Counted from the first letter of the stretch, positions 27,527 through 36,686 are shown. The stretch: DNA of 64,000 bases from Photobacterium sp. TLY01 (GCF_021432065.1 NZ_CP090365.1:496001-560000), one strand, 5' to 3'. The notes: generated by a model from the sequence alone, not told the origin. Numbers and translations: made by a program.

Positions 27527-28741
27527 TTACAGATTCTTTGCTTGAAAACCGTTTTCGATTTCCTGCGTCAGACCCTTTGCATCGACTTTGCCTGCCAGAA
27601 ATTTCTGGTAAGCCGGACCGACAATTTCCTCATACTGCACGTTAAAAGGCCCTTTCCAGGTCAGGTAGGGTTGAGCATGCTGCGATACGAAGCTGGCGGC
27701 TTCGGCCTGATATTTCCCCTGATAGCGGATGCCCTCGGCATAGGTCGACAGCTCGCCGACATGATCGGCAAATAACTGAGCGAATGCTTTGGTCGCTGTA
27801 AAGGCCAGCAGTTTGTCAGCGGCTTCGCGTTTGGCGCTGTTGGCATTGACCAGATAGGCGCCGTCGGCAAAGGCATACACCTTGCCGCCGTGTCCCGGAA
27901 TGGGCATCAGGCCGAGCTCGACACTGGGATCGGTTTGCGCGATGGTCGAGAGCGGCGAGGTGGACCATAAACCATCAATGATCATGGCTGAATCTCCCAG
28001 CGCCACATTGGCCCGCATTCCGTTATAGTCCTGGGCCGCCGCTGATGGGTTGATATAGGGCTTCCAACTGGCAAACGTATCCGCAACCTGCTGGTAAGCT
28101 TCGGCAGTGAAGGGCGATTGACGGCTGGCAATTTGCTTCATGTTTTCACCGGACAGCCCGGCTTCCAGTCCGGCGCTCATCATGGCCAGTGCCCAGCCGG
28201 CGCGGCCCGGAACTTCCAGCGGGATCACCCGGTTCTCTTTCAGGGTTTTCATCACAGCCAGGAACTGCTCTGGGGTTTGCGGTTCGCTGAGGTTCAGTTT
28301 TTCGAAAATGGATTTGTTGTAGATGATCTGAACCGTCTGGACGGCGAAGGGCACGCCATACACTTTGCCGTCAGAGCCGGTGGCGGCGACCAGAGTGGCC
28401 GGTGATATCCCACTGAGATCAACCGTGGCAGGCAGCGGTGTGATCACCCCGGCGCTGGCGTACTGATCGATAAATGAAGCGCCGGGACGTCCCTGAAACA
28501 GGTCTGGCCCGTTGTCACTCTGCAAGCCCAGACGTAAACGGGAGTTGTAATCGACGCCCTTGAACACTTCCACTTTGATGTTGACATCATCCATGGCTTT
28601 CGAGACCGCCTCCCACAGCGGACGTTCCTGTTTGCGCCAGGTCCAGAGCGTGAGTGTTTCTTCCGCAAATGCAGAGATGGGGGTGGCCACCAACAAGCCC
28701 AGCAGGGCAGAGACAGCGGTAATTCCAGACTTACGTTTCAT
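27527..28741 (-). CDS. Sugar ABC transporter substrate-binding protein
   Basis: First gene of the operon, 404 aa. A Sec signal peptide (MKRKSGITAVSALLGLLVATPISAFA) precedes a type I solute-binding fold (family SBP_bac_1, CUT1 type). TLWTWRKQERPLWEAV and DLFQGRPGASFIDQY begin the mature protein, with IIDGLWSTS and PIPGHGGKVYAFADGAYLV later. AAGGAAGG precedes ATG 28741. The neighbouring GH20 hexosaminidase suggests the ligand is an N-acetylhexosamine-containing oligosaccharide; this is inferred from context. A palindrome matching the ROK operator lies 20 bp upstream of the start. Confidence 0.9.
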   Translation of the reverse strand: MKRKSGITAVSALLGLLVATPISAFAEETLTLWTWRKQERPLWEAVSKAMDDVNIKVEVFKGVDYNSRLRLGLQSDNGPDLFQGRPGASFIDQYASAGVITPLPATVDLSGISPATLVAATGSDGKVYGVPFAVQTVQIIYNKSIFEKLNLSEPQTPEQFLAVMKTLKENRVIPLEVPGRAGWALAMMSAGLEAGLSGENMKQIASRQSPFTAEAYQQVADTFASWKPYINPSAAAQDYNGMRANVALGDSAMIIDGLWSTSPLSTIAQTDPSVELGLMPIPGHGGKVYAFADGAYLVNANSAKREAADKLLAFTATKAFAQLFADHVGELSTYAEGIRYQGKYQAEAASFVSQHAQPYLTWKGPFNVQYEEIVGPAYQKFLAGKVDAKGLTQEIENGFQAKNL

Positions 28742-28760
28742 ATCGCCTTCCTTATGCTAT

Positions 28761-28781
28761 TTAGTTTCGATTGGAAACTAA
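28761..28781. promoter_or_regulatory. Operator palindrome 1 (probable ROK repressor site)
   Basis: TTAGTTTC-GATTG-GAAACTAA is a perfect 8-bp inverted repeat 20 bp upstream of the transporter operon start. The TTAGTTT/AAACTAA half-site is typical of ROK-family repressors such as Bacillus XylR. A second copy lies at 28960-28980. Confidence 0.75.
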
Positions 28782-28959
28782 GTAAAAATGTAGAGAAATT
28801 AGCCACGGATGCAAGGATCAAAATCACAATTATGTTAACAAGCAAATAACAATTTTAGGCTGATGCTGAGAATGCATGGTCAGGTTAACAGAGTCAGAAA
28901 TAAGGGAAATTAAGCCTTGAATTCAGAAGAGGGATTGATTAACAATAAATCCAAGAGAT

Positions 28960-28980
28960 TAAGTTTCTAATGGAAACTAA
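28960..28980. promoter_or_regulatory. Operator palindrome 2, abutting the ROK gene start
   Basis: AGTTTC-TAATG-GAAACT with flanking TA/AA, the same sequence and spacing as palindrome 1, ends exactly one base before the ROK start codon. The only Shine-Dalgarno candidate (TGGA) is inside the palindrome, so repressor binding would also mask the translation start region in DNA. Confidence 0.7.
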
Positions 28981-30060
28981 ATGATTAGAAAAGCACCAAA
29001 CATCAAACAGGTGAACACCTCTCGCGTCCTTGACGTGCTGTGGCGATGCCAAAACATTTCGCGTATTGATATTGCAGACCGGCTGGGGCTGGATAAGTCG
29101 ACCATTACCAAAATCGTCAGTTCGCTGGCAGAGAAGCAACTGATTACAGAAGTGTCCAACCGGAACGGCACGCCACAGAGCGGACGGCCGAAGGTGTCTT
29201 TGCAGCTGAATAAGCAACTCGGCGTTCTGGTGGGTATTGAATTAACCGACAGCCAGATCAACCTGTCGGTGCTCGATCTGGCCTGTCAGATCCTGTACCG
29301 CAAGATAGTCAGCTACCACCCCGGTACGCAGCCTCTTGAGCAACTCGGGGATGTGCTGGCACCTGTGCTTCGCGAGGTCGAAAACCGCTGGGGCAAGGTG
29401 CTGGCAATCGGCCTGGGGATGCCGGGTCTGGTCAGGCCGGATACCGGCGTCGTTTCTGTGTCCAGTGCCTTTGAGATCTCAGAGCCAGTCGCACTGGCAG
29501 CGCAGCTCTCGGCACAACTGGGCTACCCGGTGTACTGCGATAACGATGCCAACTGCGCGGCCTGGGGACAGGTGATGCTGTCGCGGCCACAAGGCAGCGA
29601 TAACCTGCTGTACGTGTTGTTCACCTCACACCATCGTCATGACGACAGCCGGCATCTGGGTATCGGGCTGGGGTTCGTCCTGAACGGCCAGCTGTTCTAC
29701 GGTGATGATTGTCTGTCCGGCCAGTTTGATGTCGAGCCAGGGCCGCACCAGAGCCCGGTGAGCGAAGCCGACATTCTGGCGCAGTTTGTTGATAAGTTAG
29801 CGACTCTCGGCCGGCTGCTCAATGTGCACCAGATCGTCTTTGGTGGCGAAGTGGAACCTTATGTCAGGGACATTGAACGCCTGATTCACGCCAATCTTGC
29901 GGCATTTCAAGGCCATCAGACCTGGCAACCGGTCACAGAGATCTCAACACTGGGCACACAAGCGGTGTCCGCGGGTGCTGCTGCGCTGGCGTGGAGTAAA
30001 ATCACCTCGGCAGATCTGGTGCTGTTCGACGTCTTAGATGATCAGACTATTTCACAGTAA
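28981..30060 (+). CDS. ROK-family transcriptional regulator
   Basis: A 359-aa NagC/Mlc/XylR-type repressor. The N-terminal winged HTH (ISRIDIADRLGLDKSTITKIVSSLAEK, about residues 22-48) is followed by a sugar-kinase-like domain with GLGMPGLVRP and YCDNDANCAAWG. The cysteine zinc motif usual in ROK proteins is absent; the corresponding segment reads FDVEPGPHQSP, so ligand sensing may differ. It is divergent from the sugar ABC operon and starts the gene pair with the GH20 enzyme 10 bp downstream. It is likely autoregulated through the palindrome at its start. Confidence 0.87.
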   Translation: MIRKAPNIKQVNTSRVLDVLWRCQNISRIDIADRLGLDKSTITKIVSSLAEKQLITEVSNRNGTPQSGRPKVSLQLNKQLGVLVGIELTDSQINLSVLDLACQILYRKIVSYHPGTQPLEQLGDVLAPVLREVENRWGKVLAIGLGMPGLVRPDTGVVSVSSAFEISEPVALAAQLSAQLGYPVYCDNDANCAAWGQVMLSRPQGSDNLLYVLFTSHHRHDDSRHLGIGLGFVLNGQLFYGDDCLSGQFDVEPGPHQSPVSEADILAQFVDKLATLGRLLNVHQIVFGGEVEPYVRDIERLIHANLAAFQGHQTWQPVTEISTLGTQAVSAGAAALAWSKITSADLVLFDVLDDQTISQ

Positions 30061-30069
30061 GGACGTAAC

Positions 30070-31869
30070 ATGACCCCGGATTTCAGCCTGCTCTTTCCGC
30101 AGCCAGCAACCCTTGAATTGGATCGCACTGCCGCGCCAGCCAACTACAGCGCCTTGCTGCCTTTGATCCCTGTAAAACTGGCGCAGGTGATTGCCTCGCC
30201 GAGCGTGAGTTACCGGCAAGATGACAATTTGCCCGGGCAGGGCTTTGGGATCCGGATATCCGCCAGCGGCATTGAAATCAGCATGGCAGACGAGCCCGGC
30301 CGTTTGTATGCGCACCAGTGTCTGGCTCAGATCATCAAACTCTGCCATGGCCAGGTGCCGTCACTGACGATTGGCGATCAGCCGGCGTTTGCCAAACGCG
30401 GGATCATTCTTGATATCAGCCGCGATAAAGTGCCGACCATGTCGACCTTGTTTCAGCTGGTGGATTTCTGGTCAGCCTTGCGGATCAATCAGTTACAGCT
30501 GTACACAGAACATACGTTCGCCTATCCGCAGCACCCGGTTGTCTGGCAGGACTATTCACCGATGACAGCCGAAGAAATCCGGACGCTGGATCGCTACTGC
30601 AAAGCGCGGGGCATTGAGTTGATTCCCAATCAGGCGACCTTCGGGCATATGGAAAAATGGCTCTGTCATCCGCACTACCAACACCTCGCCGAGCAGACGA
30701 GCGGTTTTTATGATCATCGGGGCGACTTCCGGCCGGAATCTTTTGGCCTGAATCCATTAAGTGACGCCGTCACGGATTTTGTTGCCAACTTGCTCGATAC
30801 CCTGTTGCCGAACTTCACGTCCGATACCCTGAATCTGAATTTTGATGAGACGATGGATCTCGGTGCAGGCGCCAGCCAGCAGGCCTGCGAACAGCAGGGC
30901 AAAGGGCAGGTGTATCTCAATTACCTCAAGATAGTACTGGGTCTTGCCCATGCGCGGGGAAAATCGTGCCAGATTTTCAGTGACATGCTGTTTCAGTATC
31001 CGGACATTTTGCCGCATCTGCCGGACGATCTGGAATTGCTGAACTGGGGCTATGAAGAAGATCACCCCTATGATGACGAGCACAGGCAACTGGCTGAATT
31101 TGGCTATCCGTTTCAGGTGGTGGTCTCGACCAACACCTTTGCCTCTGTGGCAGGCCGGGGGCAGGCTGCCAGAGTGCACATGCGGCGGGCCGCTGAATCG
31201 GCCCTGAAATATGGCGCCTGCGGTTATCAGATTTCCGAATGGGGCGATATGGGTCACGCGCAGCAATATTTTACCACCTTGCCCGGCTACGTGTTCGGTG
31301 CCGCCATGGCCTGGGATCCGCAGCGCCACCAAAAGATAAACACCAGTGGGTTCATCAGTGCTCACTTCGGAGAAGAATACGCGCAGGCCATGCCTTTGAT
31401 TGATCGCCTGCAGGATGCCTATCTCACCAGCGGCGTGACCACCCCGAACTGCGCTTTTTACGGCCCGTTCGTGTTTGACCAGCGCTCAGGCCGCCATATC
31501 CGCCGCGCTGAGATCGCCGGCGCTGAGCAGATTGCCGCTGCCATCGATGACTTATCCGGCCTGAAAGCCGACATCGCTGGGCTGCCCACTTCCGCACTGC
31601 AAGCCGAGCTGTTCTGGACAGTCGATTGCATGCTGCTGGCCAGCCAAATCGCACTGAGCTACGCCAACGCCGGGCACCGTGATCTCACCGCTTTACCGCC
31701 GCAAGACAAAGCCCGCATTCTGGACAAACTCGCCCCGGTCGAAGAGGCCTACGCCGATTTGTGGCTCCAGCACTACCGCCCCGGTGGCCTGAAGCAGAGC
31801 GCTTCGCGGTTAGGGTATTTGCGGGCGTTGTGTCAGGTGGAATTGGAGCCTGAGGTTACCGAGAGATAG
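30070..31869 (+). CDS. GH20 beta-N-acetylhexosaminidase, cytoplasmic
   Basis: A 599-aa glycoside hydrolase of family GH20. An N-terminal GH20b-like domain (1-115) precedes the TIM barrel, which begins at KRGIILDISRDKVPT (about 115). The catalytic Asp-Glu pair is in NLNFDETMDLG (Asp259-Glu260), and the late tyrosine/tryptophan lining is seen in ISEWGD and LNWGYEED. There is no signal peptide, so it should cleave imported oligosaccharides inside the cell, releasing terminal N-acetylhexosamine. Its linkage to a CUT1 transporter and a ROK regulator supports this. It starts 10 bp after the ROK gene with AAGGACG. An AT-rich island begins right after its stop. Confidence 0.9.
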   Translation: MTPDFSLLFPQPATLELDRTAAPANYSALLPLIPVKLAQVIASPSVSYRQDDNLPGQGFGIRISASGIEISMADEPGRLYAHQCLAQIIKLCHGQVPSLTIGDQPAFAKRGIILDISRDKVPTMSTLFQLVDFWSALRINQLQLYTEHTFAYPQHPVVWQDYSPMTAEEIRTLDRYCKARGIELIPNQATFGHMEKWLCHPHYQHLAEQTSGFYDHRGDFRPESFGLNPLSDAVTDFVANLLDTLLPNFTSDTLNLNFDETMDLGAGASQQACEQQGKGQVYLNYLKIVLGLAHARGKSCQIFSDMLFQYPDILPHLPDDLELLNWGYEEDHPYDDEHRQLAEFGYPFQVVVSTNTFASVAGRGQAARVHMRRAAESALKYGACGYQISEWGDMGHAQQYFTTLPGYVFGAAMAWDPQRHQKINTSGFISAHFGEEYAQAMPLIDRLQDAYLTSGVTTPNCAFYGPFVFDQRSGRHIRRAEIAGAEQIAAAIDDLSGLKADIAGLPTSALQAELFWTVDCMLLASQIALSYANAGHRDLTALPPQDKARILDKLAPVEEAYADLWLQHYRPGGLKQSASRLGYLRALCQVELEPEVTER

Positions 31870-31870
31870 A

Positions 31871-32053
31871 AGGTATGTCGCGCTTGAGTTCGGTGTTCCC
31901 TTTAGCTTTGTGTGATGCGCGCCAGACACGCTTTGTTGGCCCAAAGAGTGCCCAGAAATGCCGACTTGTTCGTTGGTGTTGTCCGGGTCGGTTGTAGGCG
32001 CTCCCGGCGCCGACAACCTGAAAATTCGTCCTGAATTTTCCCCTGGGGGAGTG
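31871..32053 (-). repeat. Structured dispersed repeat, copy A (minus orientation)
   Basis: About 183 bp, the most diverged full copy of a family also present at 37052, 38291, 38602 and 38827 (plus). Read on the minus strand it contains AAAATTC-AGGAC-GAATTTT, then GGTTGT-C-GGCGC / GCGCC-T-ACAACC, then GGCACTCTTTG / CAAAGCGTGTC, and ends GCGCGACATACC. The third hairpin differs from copy B at paired positions (T-A to C-G, and T-A to G-C), so pairing is kept. It borders the GH20 gene and marks the left edge of the island. Confidence 0.85.
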
Positions 32054-32414
32054 AGTTTCTTGTGATTTTTGGGTGTTGTGGCTGATGCTTTAGGTGAGGC
32101 ATCAAGGTATGTCGAGCTTGGGTTTCGAAACACGTTTTGGACAGAAATGTGACAGTGTTTTTGCTGATTTAGCAAACAACCAAGAACTAAACCATCAGTA
32201 GAAGGAGAAGATCCCTTACTTTCAGGTACATATTTGACTGCGCTTTCTCCCAATGGACGATGCCGAGCTGGATTTACGCATTTTTGAATGCCAACCAGCC
32301 CTTCTAGCGCTATACACAACAATGAAAATGTCTATGTTTAACGATAAAAAACAATAAACATGAACCTTTGGCTATGCTACCGTAAATTCGATATTTAATT
32401 TGATGGAGATAGAA
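32054..32414. other. Island-edge intergenic region with a repeat fragment
   Basis: Contains a second occurrence of the repeat's terminal AGGTATGTCG at 32106-32115 and then TCGAAACACGTTTTGGACA at 32125-32143. The latter resembles TCGAAACACACTTTGGGGCA at 37006-37025 on the far side of the Gabija-like genes. The rest, to the small membrane protein, has no supported gene; a minus-strand open frame covering 31810-32322 runs through the repeat and is judged spurious. Confidence 0.45.
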
Positions 32415-32654
32415 ATGAGCGGCAGTTGGGGTAACTTCTTTCCGTACTTTGCCGGAGCTTTTAAGCTTATTGTATTAGGTATTGGAGGCTACTTCGCTAT
32501 TAAGTGGCATTTTGATGAAGAGGCAAGGGTGAGGGAAGAAGAAGGCGTTGTATTTGATCGGTCAAGCTACATGAAGAAGATGGCAATGATACTAGCCTTT
32601 TTAGTCGCCCTGGTGATTTTAGTAGTTTATGCCACTAACTGGTTCCTCTACTGA
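32415..32654 (+). CDS. Small two-helix membrane protein in the island
   Basis: A 79-aa protein MSGSWGNFFPYFAGAF... with two predicted membrane helices (about 9-29, FAGAFKLIVLGIGGYFAIKW, and 55-76, MAMILAFLVALVILVVYATNW) joined by an acidic loop (DEEARVREEEGVVFD). GGAG six bases before ATG 32415 selects this start over ATG 32403. It is transcribed toward the Gabija-like genes (convergent), so it is not in their operon. AT-rich like the island. Family unknown; it could be a defence accessory or an unrelated passenger. Confidence 0.6.
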   Translation: MSGSWGNFFPYFAGAFKLIVLGIGGYFAIKWHFDEEARVREEEGVVFDRSSYMKKMAMILAFLVALVILVVYATNWFLY

Positions 32655-32952
32655 CGGGGTTTTCTGTTACGATCGATGTTTGGTGATTTCCAATTGAATA
32701 GCCACTTCGTTTCATGGCTAAAATTTGAGTACAGTCGGACTCTTATATGTACATGACACCTGTTCGAAATACATAATGGGGGCATAAACGTGCTAGCGAT
32801 GATTCGACTGGCACGTCTCTGGACATTTTCGAGTTAGGAGCTGCCACCAGAAGCGCCTATTTCGGATAAGTAAAATTTGAGATGGCGAAATAGACAAAGC
32901 GATGTTTCTAGCTATGCGTGTCCATTTTTTGGCCAGTATAATTGGGTGAATA
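32655..32952. other. Intergenic region between convergent island genes
   Basis: No coding frame, repeat copy or convincing terminator hairpin seen between the 79-aa membrane protein and the helicase gene. Confidence 0.4.
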
Positions 32953-34797
32953 TCAATTGCCGACTGTTAAATCTACAATATTCCAACCATTCTTAATAGC
33001 TACCTCTCGCTTAGCCTCTGGAAATCTAGATTTATCAATTGCAATACCAATTAGATGCTTTGGCCTTGTCATTGCGACATACATTTGCTTCATGAATTTA
33101 GGCTTTCGAACACCCGTAGGCTTTTTACTCTTAACACCAATAATATAATCCAACATCTGATGTACGTCATACTCATGGAATTTTGTTTCTAGCAATAAGG
33201 TCGCTGAATGCGTTTCACCTTTAACAGCGTGGATCGTATCAACCACTATACCGATGTTACGACCATTTACTCTTTCAACATACATATTTGCTGGCACAAA
33301 TTCATCATCCGCTATAGCAATTGGTGCAACATATGAAATGAAATCGGTAAGCAAAGAATATTTATCCAACAAGTCAAGAACCGTCAATAACTCCTTAATA
33401 TTATGCTCCCAACCTTGACTATCGCTAAGGTCTGAATTTTGAATGCCAATTATTTTTTGATTAATTTCATTACGCTTAGGGCTGTCCTTGATCATGGCCT
33501 TCAACTGAGATACAGGTATATATTCTAAACCTGCAGTAGGGAATAATCTACGAATACCATCCAAAACTATTTTGTAACCATCTGAATTACACGTGGTGAT
33601 CTTCTGAGCCTCCCTGAAGTATTCTATCATTCTGTCTGGTTTGAAATTTTCACTAGAGTTATTTTTATCAAATTTTGAAAAGTAGTGTTTAATCGTAAGA
33701 CCTTCTGGCTTCGTCTTACCTATTCCCCCAACGGCTTTAATAGGATGTTTTTCATCTAACGGAAGGTTATTCCCACACAATTGTGCAAAGGCTGAAAGCA
33801 CTCTCGGCCTGTTCTGTTCATCAACAATGTAGATAGTATGTGGCTGAGCGTTGTTAACTAAATGAGTAGAACTCAGTTTCACCTTATTGGTGCTCAGTCT
33901 ACTAGCGAGGACTGCGACGCTTGGGTTAAATCTATGGCTCGTATTTATAATCTGTAACTGTAAATCATTATAGCTATTGCTACTTTCTTCCTCGCCACCT
34001 GAAAATATTGCCTGATCAGAATCACCTAATCGTTGAAATGCACCGCCTTTATAAGAAAATATCTTGTTAATTATTTCATCTTGTACGAAGGATGTATCTT
34101 GCATCTCATCTACAAGCGCCAACGGAAACCTTGACCGAATATATCTTATTACATTTGGGTTAATATCCAAATATGCCTTTGCATATTCAAACATCTCTCG
34201 ATAAAAGAATACACCATCTTTAATCATCGCTTTTTTTATTGAACACAAATTTTTATAGCTATCCGACGTAGAAATCTTTTTGAAGCCTGGAACGATTATT
34301 TTAAACTCACCGTTAACATATCTAACTTGCAAGTTAGATATACTAGCCTTTGGCTTTCCATCCAAGTACTTTCTTGCCTTCCAAGAAAGCTTACTGTCGA
34401 TATAATTGAAGCAAAATTCGTCATCAATACGTTTAATTTCTATACTCTTTGACCTACAGAAAGGTAAAGCTAGGAATCGGTTAACAAACTCTTGAATCGT
34501 ACCTATGAAGTGAGGGTAAGATAGAAGTTTACGGCCATAGTCATCACTCTCCAATCGACTAATAATTTCATTTTTAGCTACATTGGTGTGGCTAAGCACA
34601 CATATACCACTAGTATTTTTTTTCCAACTCTTTGCAAGCAGTATTAATTTCGCAGCAATAAGTGTTGTTTTACCGCTACCGGGACAAGCTTGAATATCGT
34701 TAAACTCTTTTATGGCTTTTCGACGTTCTTGATCAAAAAACAGTCCCGTCTTAGCTTGAAGCTCCTCGATATGTATATCTGTTATAGAAGGTATCAT
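32953..34797 (-). CDS. gajB: UvrD/Rep-like superfamily 1 helicase (GajB-like)
   Basis: A 614-aa SF1 helicase. Motif I ACPGSGKTT is at about 38-46, Ia VLSHTNVAKNEI, motif II LVDEMQDTS near 226-234, motif III GDSDQAIFSGG, the Q-x-x-x-S-HRFNP region, motif V VDTIHAVKGETHSATLLLE, and motif VI YVAMTRPKHLIGIA near 573. Its ATG overlaps the stop of the upstream OLD-type nuclease gene by 4 bp (ATGA), so the two proteins are co-translated. A class 2 OLD nuclease followed by a UvrD-like helicase is the architecture of the Gabija anti-phage system. It is longer than the B. cereus GajB (about 494 aa). AT-rich codon use differs from the flanking core genes. Confidence 0.8.
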   Translation of the reverse strand: MIPSITDIHIEELQAKTGLFFDQERRKAIKEFNDIQACPGSGKTTLIAAKLILLAKSWKKNTSGICVLSHTNVAKNEIISRLESDDYGRKLLSYPHFIGTIQEFVNRFLALPFCRSKSIEIKRIDDEFCFNYIDSKLSWKARKYLDGKPKASISNLQVRYVNGEFKIIVPGFKKISTSDSYKNLCSIKKAMIKDGVFFYREMFEYAKAYLDINPNVIRYIRSRFPLALVDEMQDTSFVQDEIINKIFSYKGGAFQRLGDSDQAIFSGGEEESSNSYNDLQLQIINTSHRFNPSVAVLASRLSTNKVKLSSTHLVNNAQPHTIYIVDEQNRPRVLSAFAQLCGNNLPLDEKHPIKAVGGIGKTKPEGLTIKHYFSKFDKNNSSENFKPDRMIEYFREAQKITTCNSDGYKIVLDGIRRLFPTAGLEYIPVSQLKAMIKDSPKRNEINQKIIGIQNSDLSDSQGWEHNIKELLTVLDLLDKYSLLTDFISYVAPIAIADDEFVPANMYVERVNGRNIGIVVDTIHAVKGETHSATLLLETKFHEYDVHQMLDYIIGVKSKKPTGVRKPKFMKQMYVAMTRPKHLIGIAIDKSRFPEAKREVAIKNGWNIVDLTVGN

Positions 34798-36686
34798 TCT
34801 GCACCCTCTACTTCTAGCTCCTGAGCAGCTTGCTCCTCTATAATAATCGGTTCTGTTACATATTCAATGGCGCTAACGATATACGCTGGTAGTTTGTTTT
34901 TAAGGCCAGTTGAATCTCTTTGATAGGCATCGTTTAATATTTCAGCGAGCTTGTATGTAGCCGTAGTTTTACCAGACGACATTTTTTCAATCATGCCATA
35001 TATTTGAATAGCTTTTTCTTCAGGATCATCACTAAGGCCTTCAAAACCGACTTCACTTCCCTTTACCGAGTGATATAGTTCTTTGGCTAAACCTGATTTC
35101 GCTAAGCAATATTCGAAAGTCCACTCCTCCGAGATAAATGTTTTTACATTTTCTCCATCCTGCTCACACTTGTTAGCTTTTCGTGCTACCAGTTCATGCT
35201 GTTTATCATCGTAGTAGCTAACCCATCGATTCAAATTCCCCTTCTTGTTATTACCTGGGTCAGGTTGTATTCTAACTTTAAATCCTATATCACTATCTGG
35301 CTTCTTTTCTGCTTTGTCTGGCCAAATGTCAAGATCTGTTACACAAGCTACTTTCATAGGGAATGGCTGATCATCAACCACCTTCTTGCGATAGATCTTG
35401 GCATACCGTTTATAAGCTAGGTTGCCAACATTCACTATCGACACGCCATAATCTTCAAGAGGGCGACCTAATAATTTGGCAATAGTTGGCAATAGAATGT
35501 TTTCACCATCGCCTTCAACTAATAGAACGCTTTTAGCGAAAAACATATTTGCTTTACTAACATCAAGAAACTTTTCTAGGAATGGGTAATCATCACCATC
35601 CAATAACGTGGCTCCACGTCTTAATGGAAAAGACTGCCCTTTATTCATCAGGATGATATTTTCAAGTGAAACTTTAGAAGCCAGGTTCGGACTATGTGTG
35701 GACAGTATGCATTGCAAATCCGCTTGCTCCTCAACAAGATACTGGATGAACTTCATTTGTAACTGAGGATGAAGGTGTGCTTCAGGCTCTTCAATTAACA
35801 AAAGTGGAAAGCCTTCACCTGCTTGGGCTAACAACATCAGCTCGGCAGCCATGAATAATAAGTTGCTATACCCAAGTCCATGGGACAAACCTGTATCATT
35901 CAATCCAAGAGTAAGCCGCTCAACAATTGCTTTGAAAGCTGAATTCTTTTCCGCTGCACTCATTTCGACAATATTCTTACTACCAAGCATATCAATCACA
36001 GGGGCAAAAGGCGTGTCTTTGAAAGTGATTTGCTTTAAGAGCCTTTCGATACTGCCTTGCGCAGTGGAAATCGAAGTATCAGCTTTGATTGATTGGTTGG
36101 CCTGTATAATGAGCGTAATCAGGCGCTCTATATCCTGCTCGTTACCGCCAATACTGCTCTTACTACCTAGTAGTTGTGACAGCCGAGACATTCTTCCAGC
36201 AGAAAGTTCATTCTGAGCATCCCTTAATGGTTTAAGATAAGTAGTAGAAAGATATAATCGCGTATCACGATCTAAAAGTGGTCCCTCATCATCAGATCCT
36301 GCACGAATTTCAGTGCGTATACCTTGAGAATTATTCGTTAGGATTTCATTTATGGTAGCAGTCAATGTTATATACAATACAGTTTGAACGTCACCACCTT
36401 CGTTTTGTTCAAACGTTAGATATTCGGCAAATGCACCACCATCTAGTGCACTCAGTCCACAAAACTTCAAACTTATTTTTAGCTTTGTTGATCCCGTTCT
36501 GAAATCGGAATACTTAATCCTCACCCACTCAGCTGAGTTAGTATCTAAAACTAATCTAACAGCATCGATTAGGCTCGTTTTACCAGCATCGTTTTCACCA
36601 ACTAAAAGATTTAATCCTTTGTTTAAAGTGACATAAGTTGACTCAAAGCCTCTAAAGTTTTCGACCGTTATACTCGATAAGTACAT
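34794..36686 (-). CDS. gajA: OLD-family ATPase/TOPRIM nuclease (GajA-like)
   Basis: A 630-aa protein. The N-terminal ABC/SMC-type ATPase has Walker A GENDAGKTS (30-38), a signature region GLSHGLGYSNLLFMA, Walker B LLLIEEPEAHLHP (about 295) and H-loop STHSPNLAS. The C-terminal TOPRIM domain has the acidic residues VLLVEGDGEN (about 390) and VTDLDIWPD (about 450), which bind metal for DNA cleavage in OLD nucleases. It is followed by a UvrD-like helicase with ATGA overlap, as in Gabija (class 2 OLD). In Gabija, nucleotide depletion during phage infection unleashes DNA cleavage; that role is inferred here. It is slightly longer than the B. cereus GajA (578 aa). Confidence 0.82.
   Translation of the reverse strand: MYLSSITVENFRGFESTYVTLNKGLNLLVGENDAGKTSLIDAVRLVLDTNSAEWVRIKYSDFRTGSTKLKISLKFCGLSALDGGAFAEYLTFEQNEGGDVQTVLYITLTATINEILTNNSQGIRTEIRAGSDDEGPLLDRDTRLYLSTTYLKPLRDAQNELSAGRMSRLSQLLGSKSSIGGNEQDIERLITLIIQANQSIKADTSISTAQGSIERLLKQITFKDTPFAPVIDMLGSKNIVEMSAAEKNSAFKAIVERLTLGLNDTGLSHGLGYSNLLFMAAELMLLAQAGEGFPLLLIEEPEAHLHPQLQMKFIQYLVEEQADLQCILSTHSPNLASKVSLENIILMNKGQSFPLRRGATLLDGDDYPFLEKFLDVSKANMFFAKSVLLVEGDGENILLPTIAKLLGRPLEDYGVSIVNVGNLAYKRYAKIYRKKVVDDQPFPMKVACVTDLDIWPDKAEKKPDSDIGFKVRIQPDPGNNKKGNLNRWVSYYDDKQHELVARKANKCEQDGENVKTFISEEWTFEYCLAKSGLAKELYHSVKGSEVGFEGLSDDPEEKAIQIYGMIEKMSSGKTTATYKLAEILNDAYQRDSTGLKNKLPAYIVSAIEYVTEPIIIEEQAAQELEVEGAE

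Noticed and set aside
31810-32322. A 170-aa minus-strand open frame at the GH20 3' end
   Set aside because: It runs through repeat copy A and the GH20 gene on the opposite strand; no ribosome binding site or domain.
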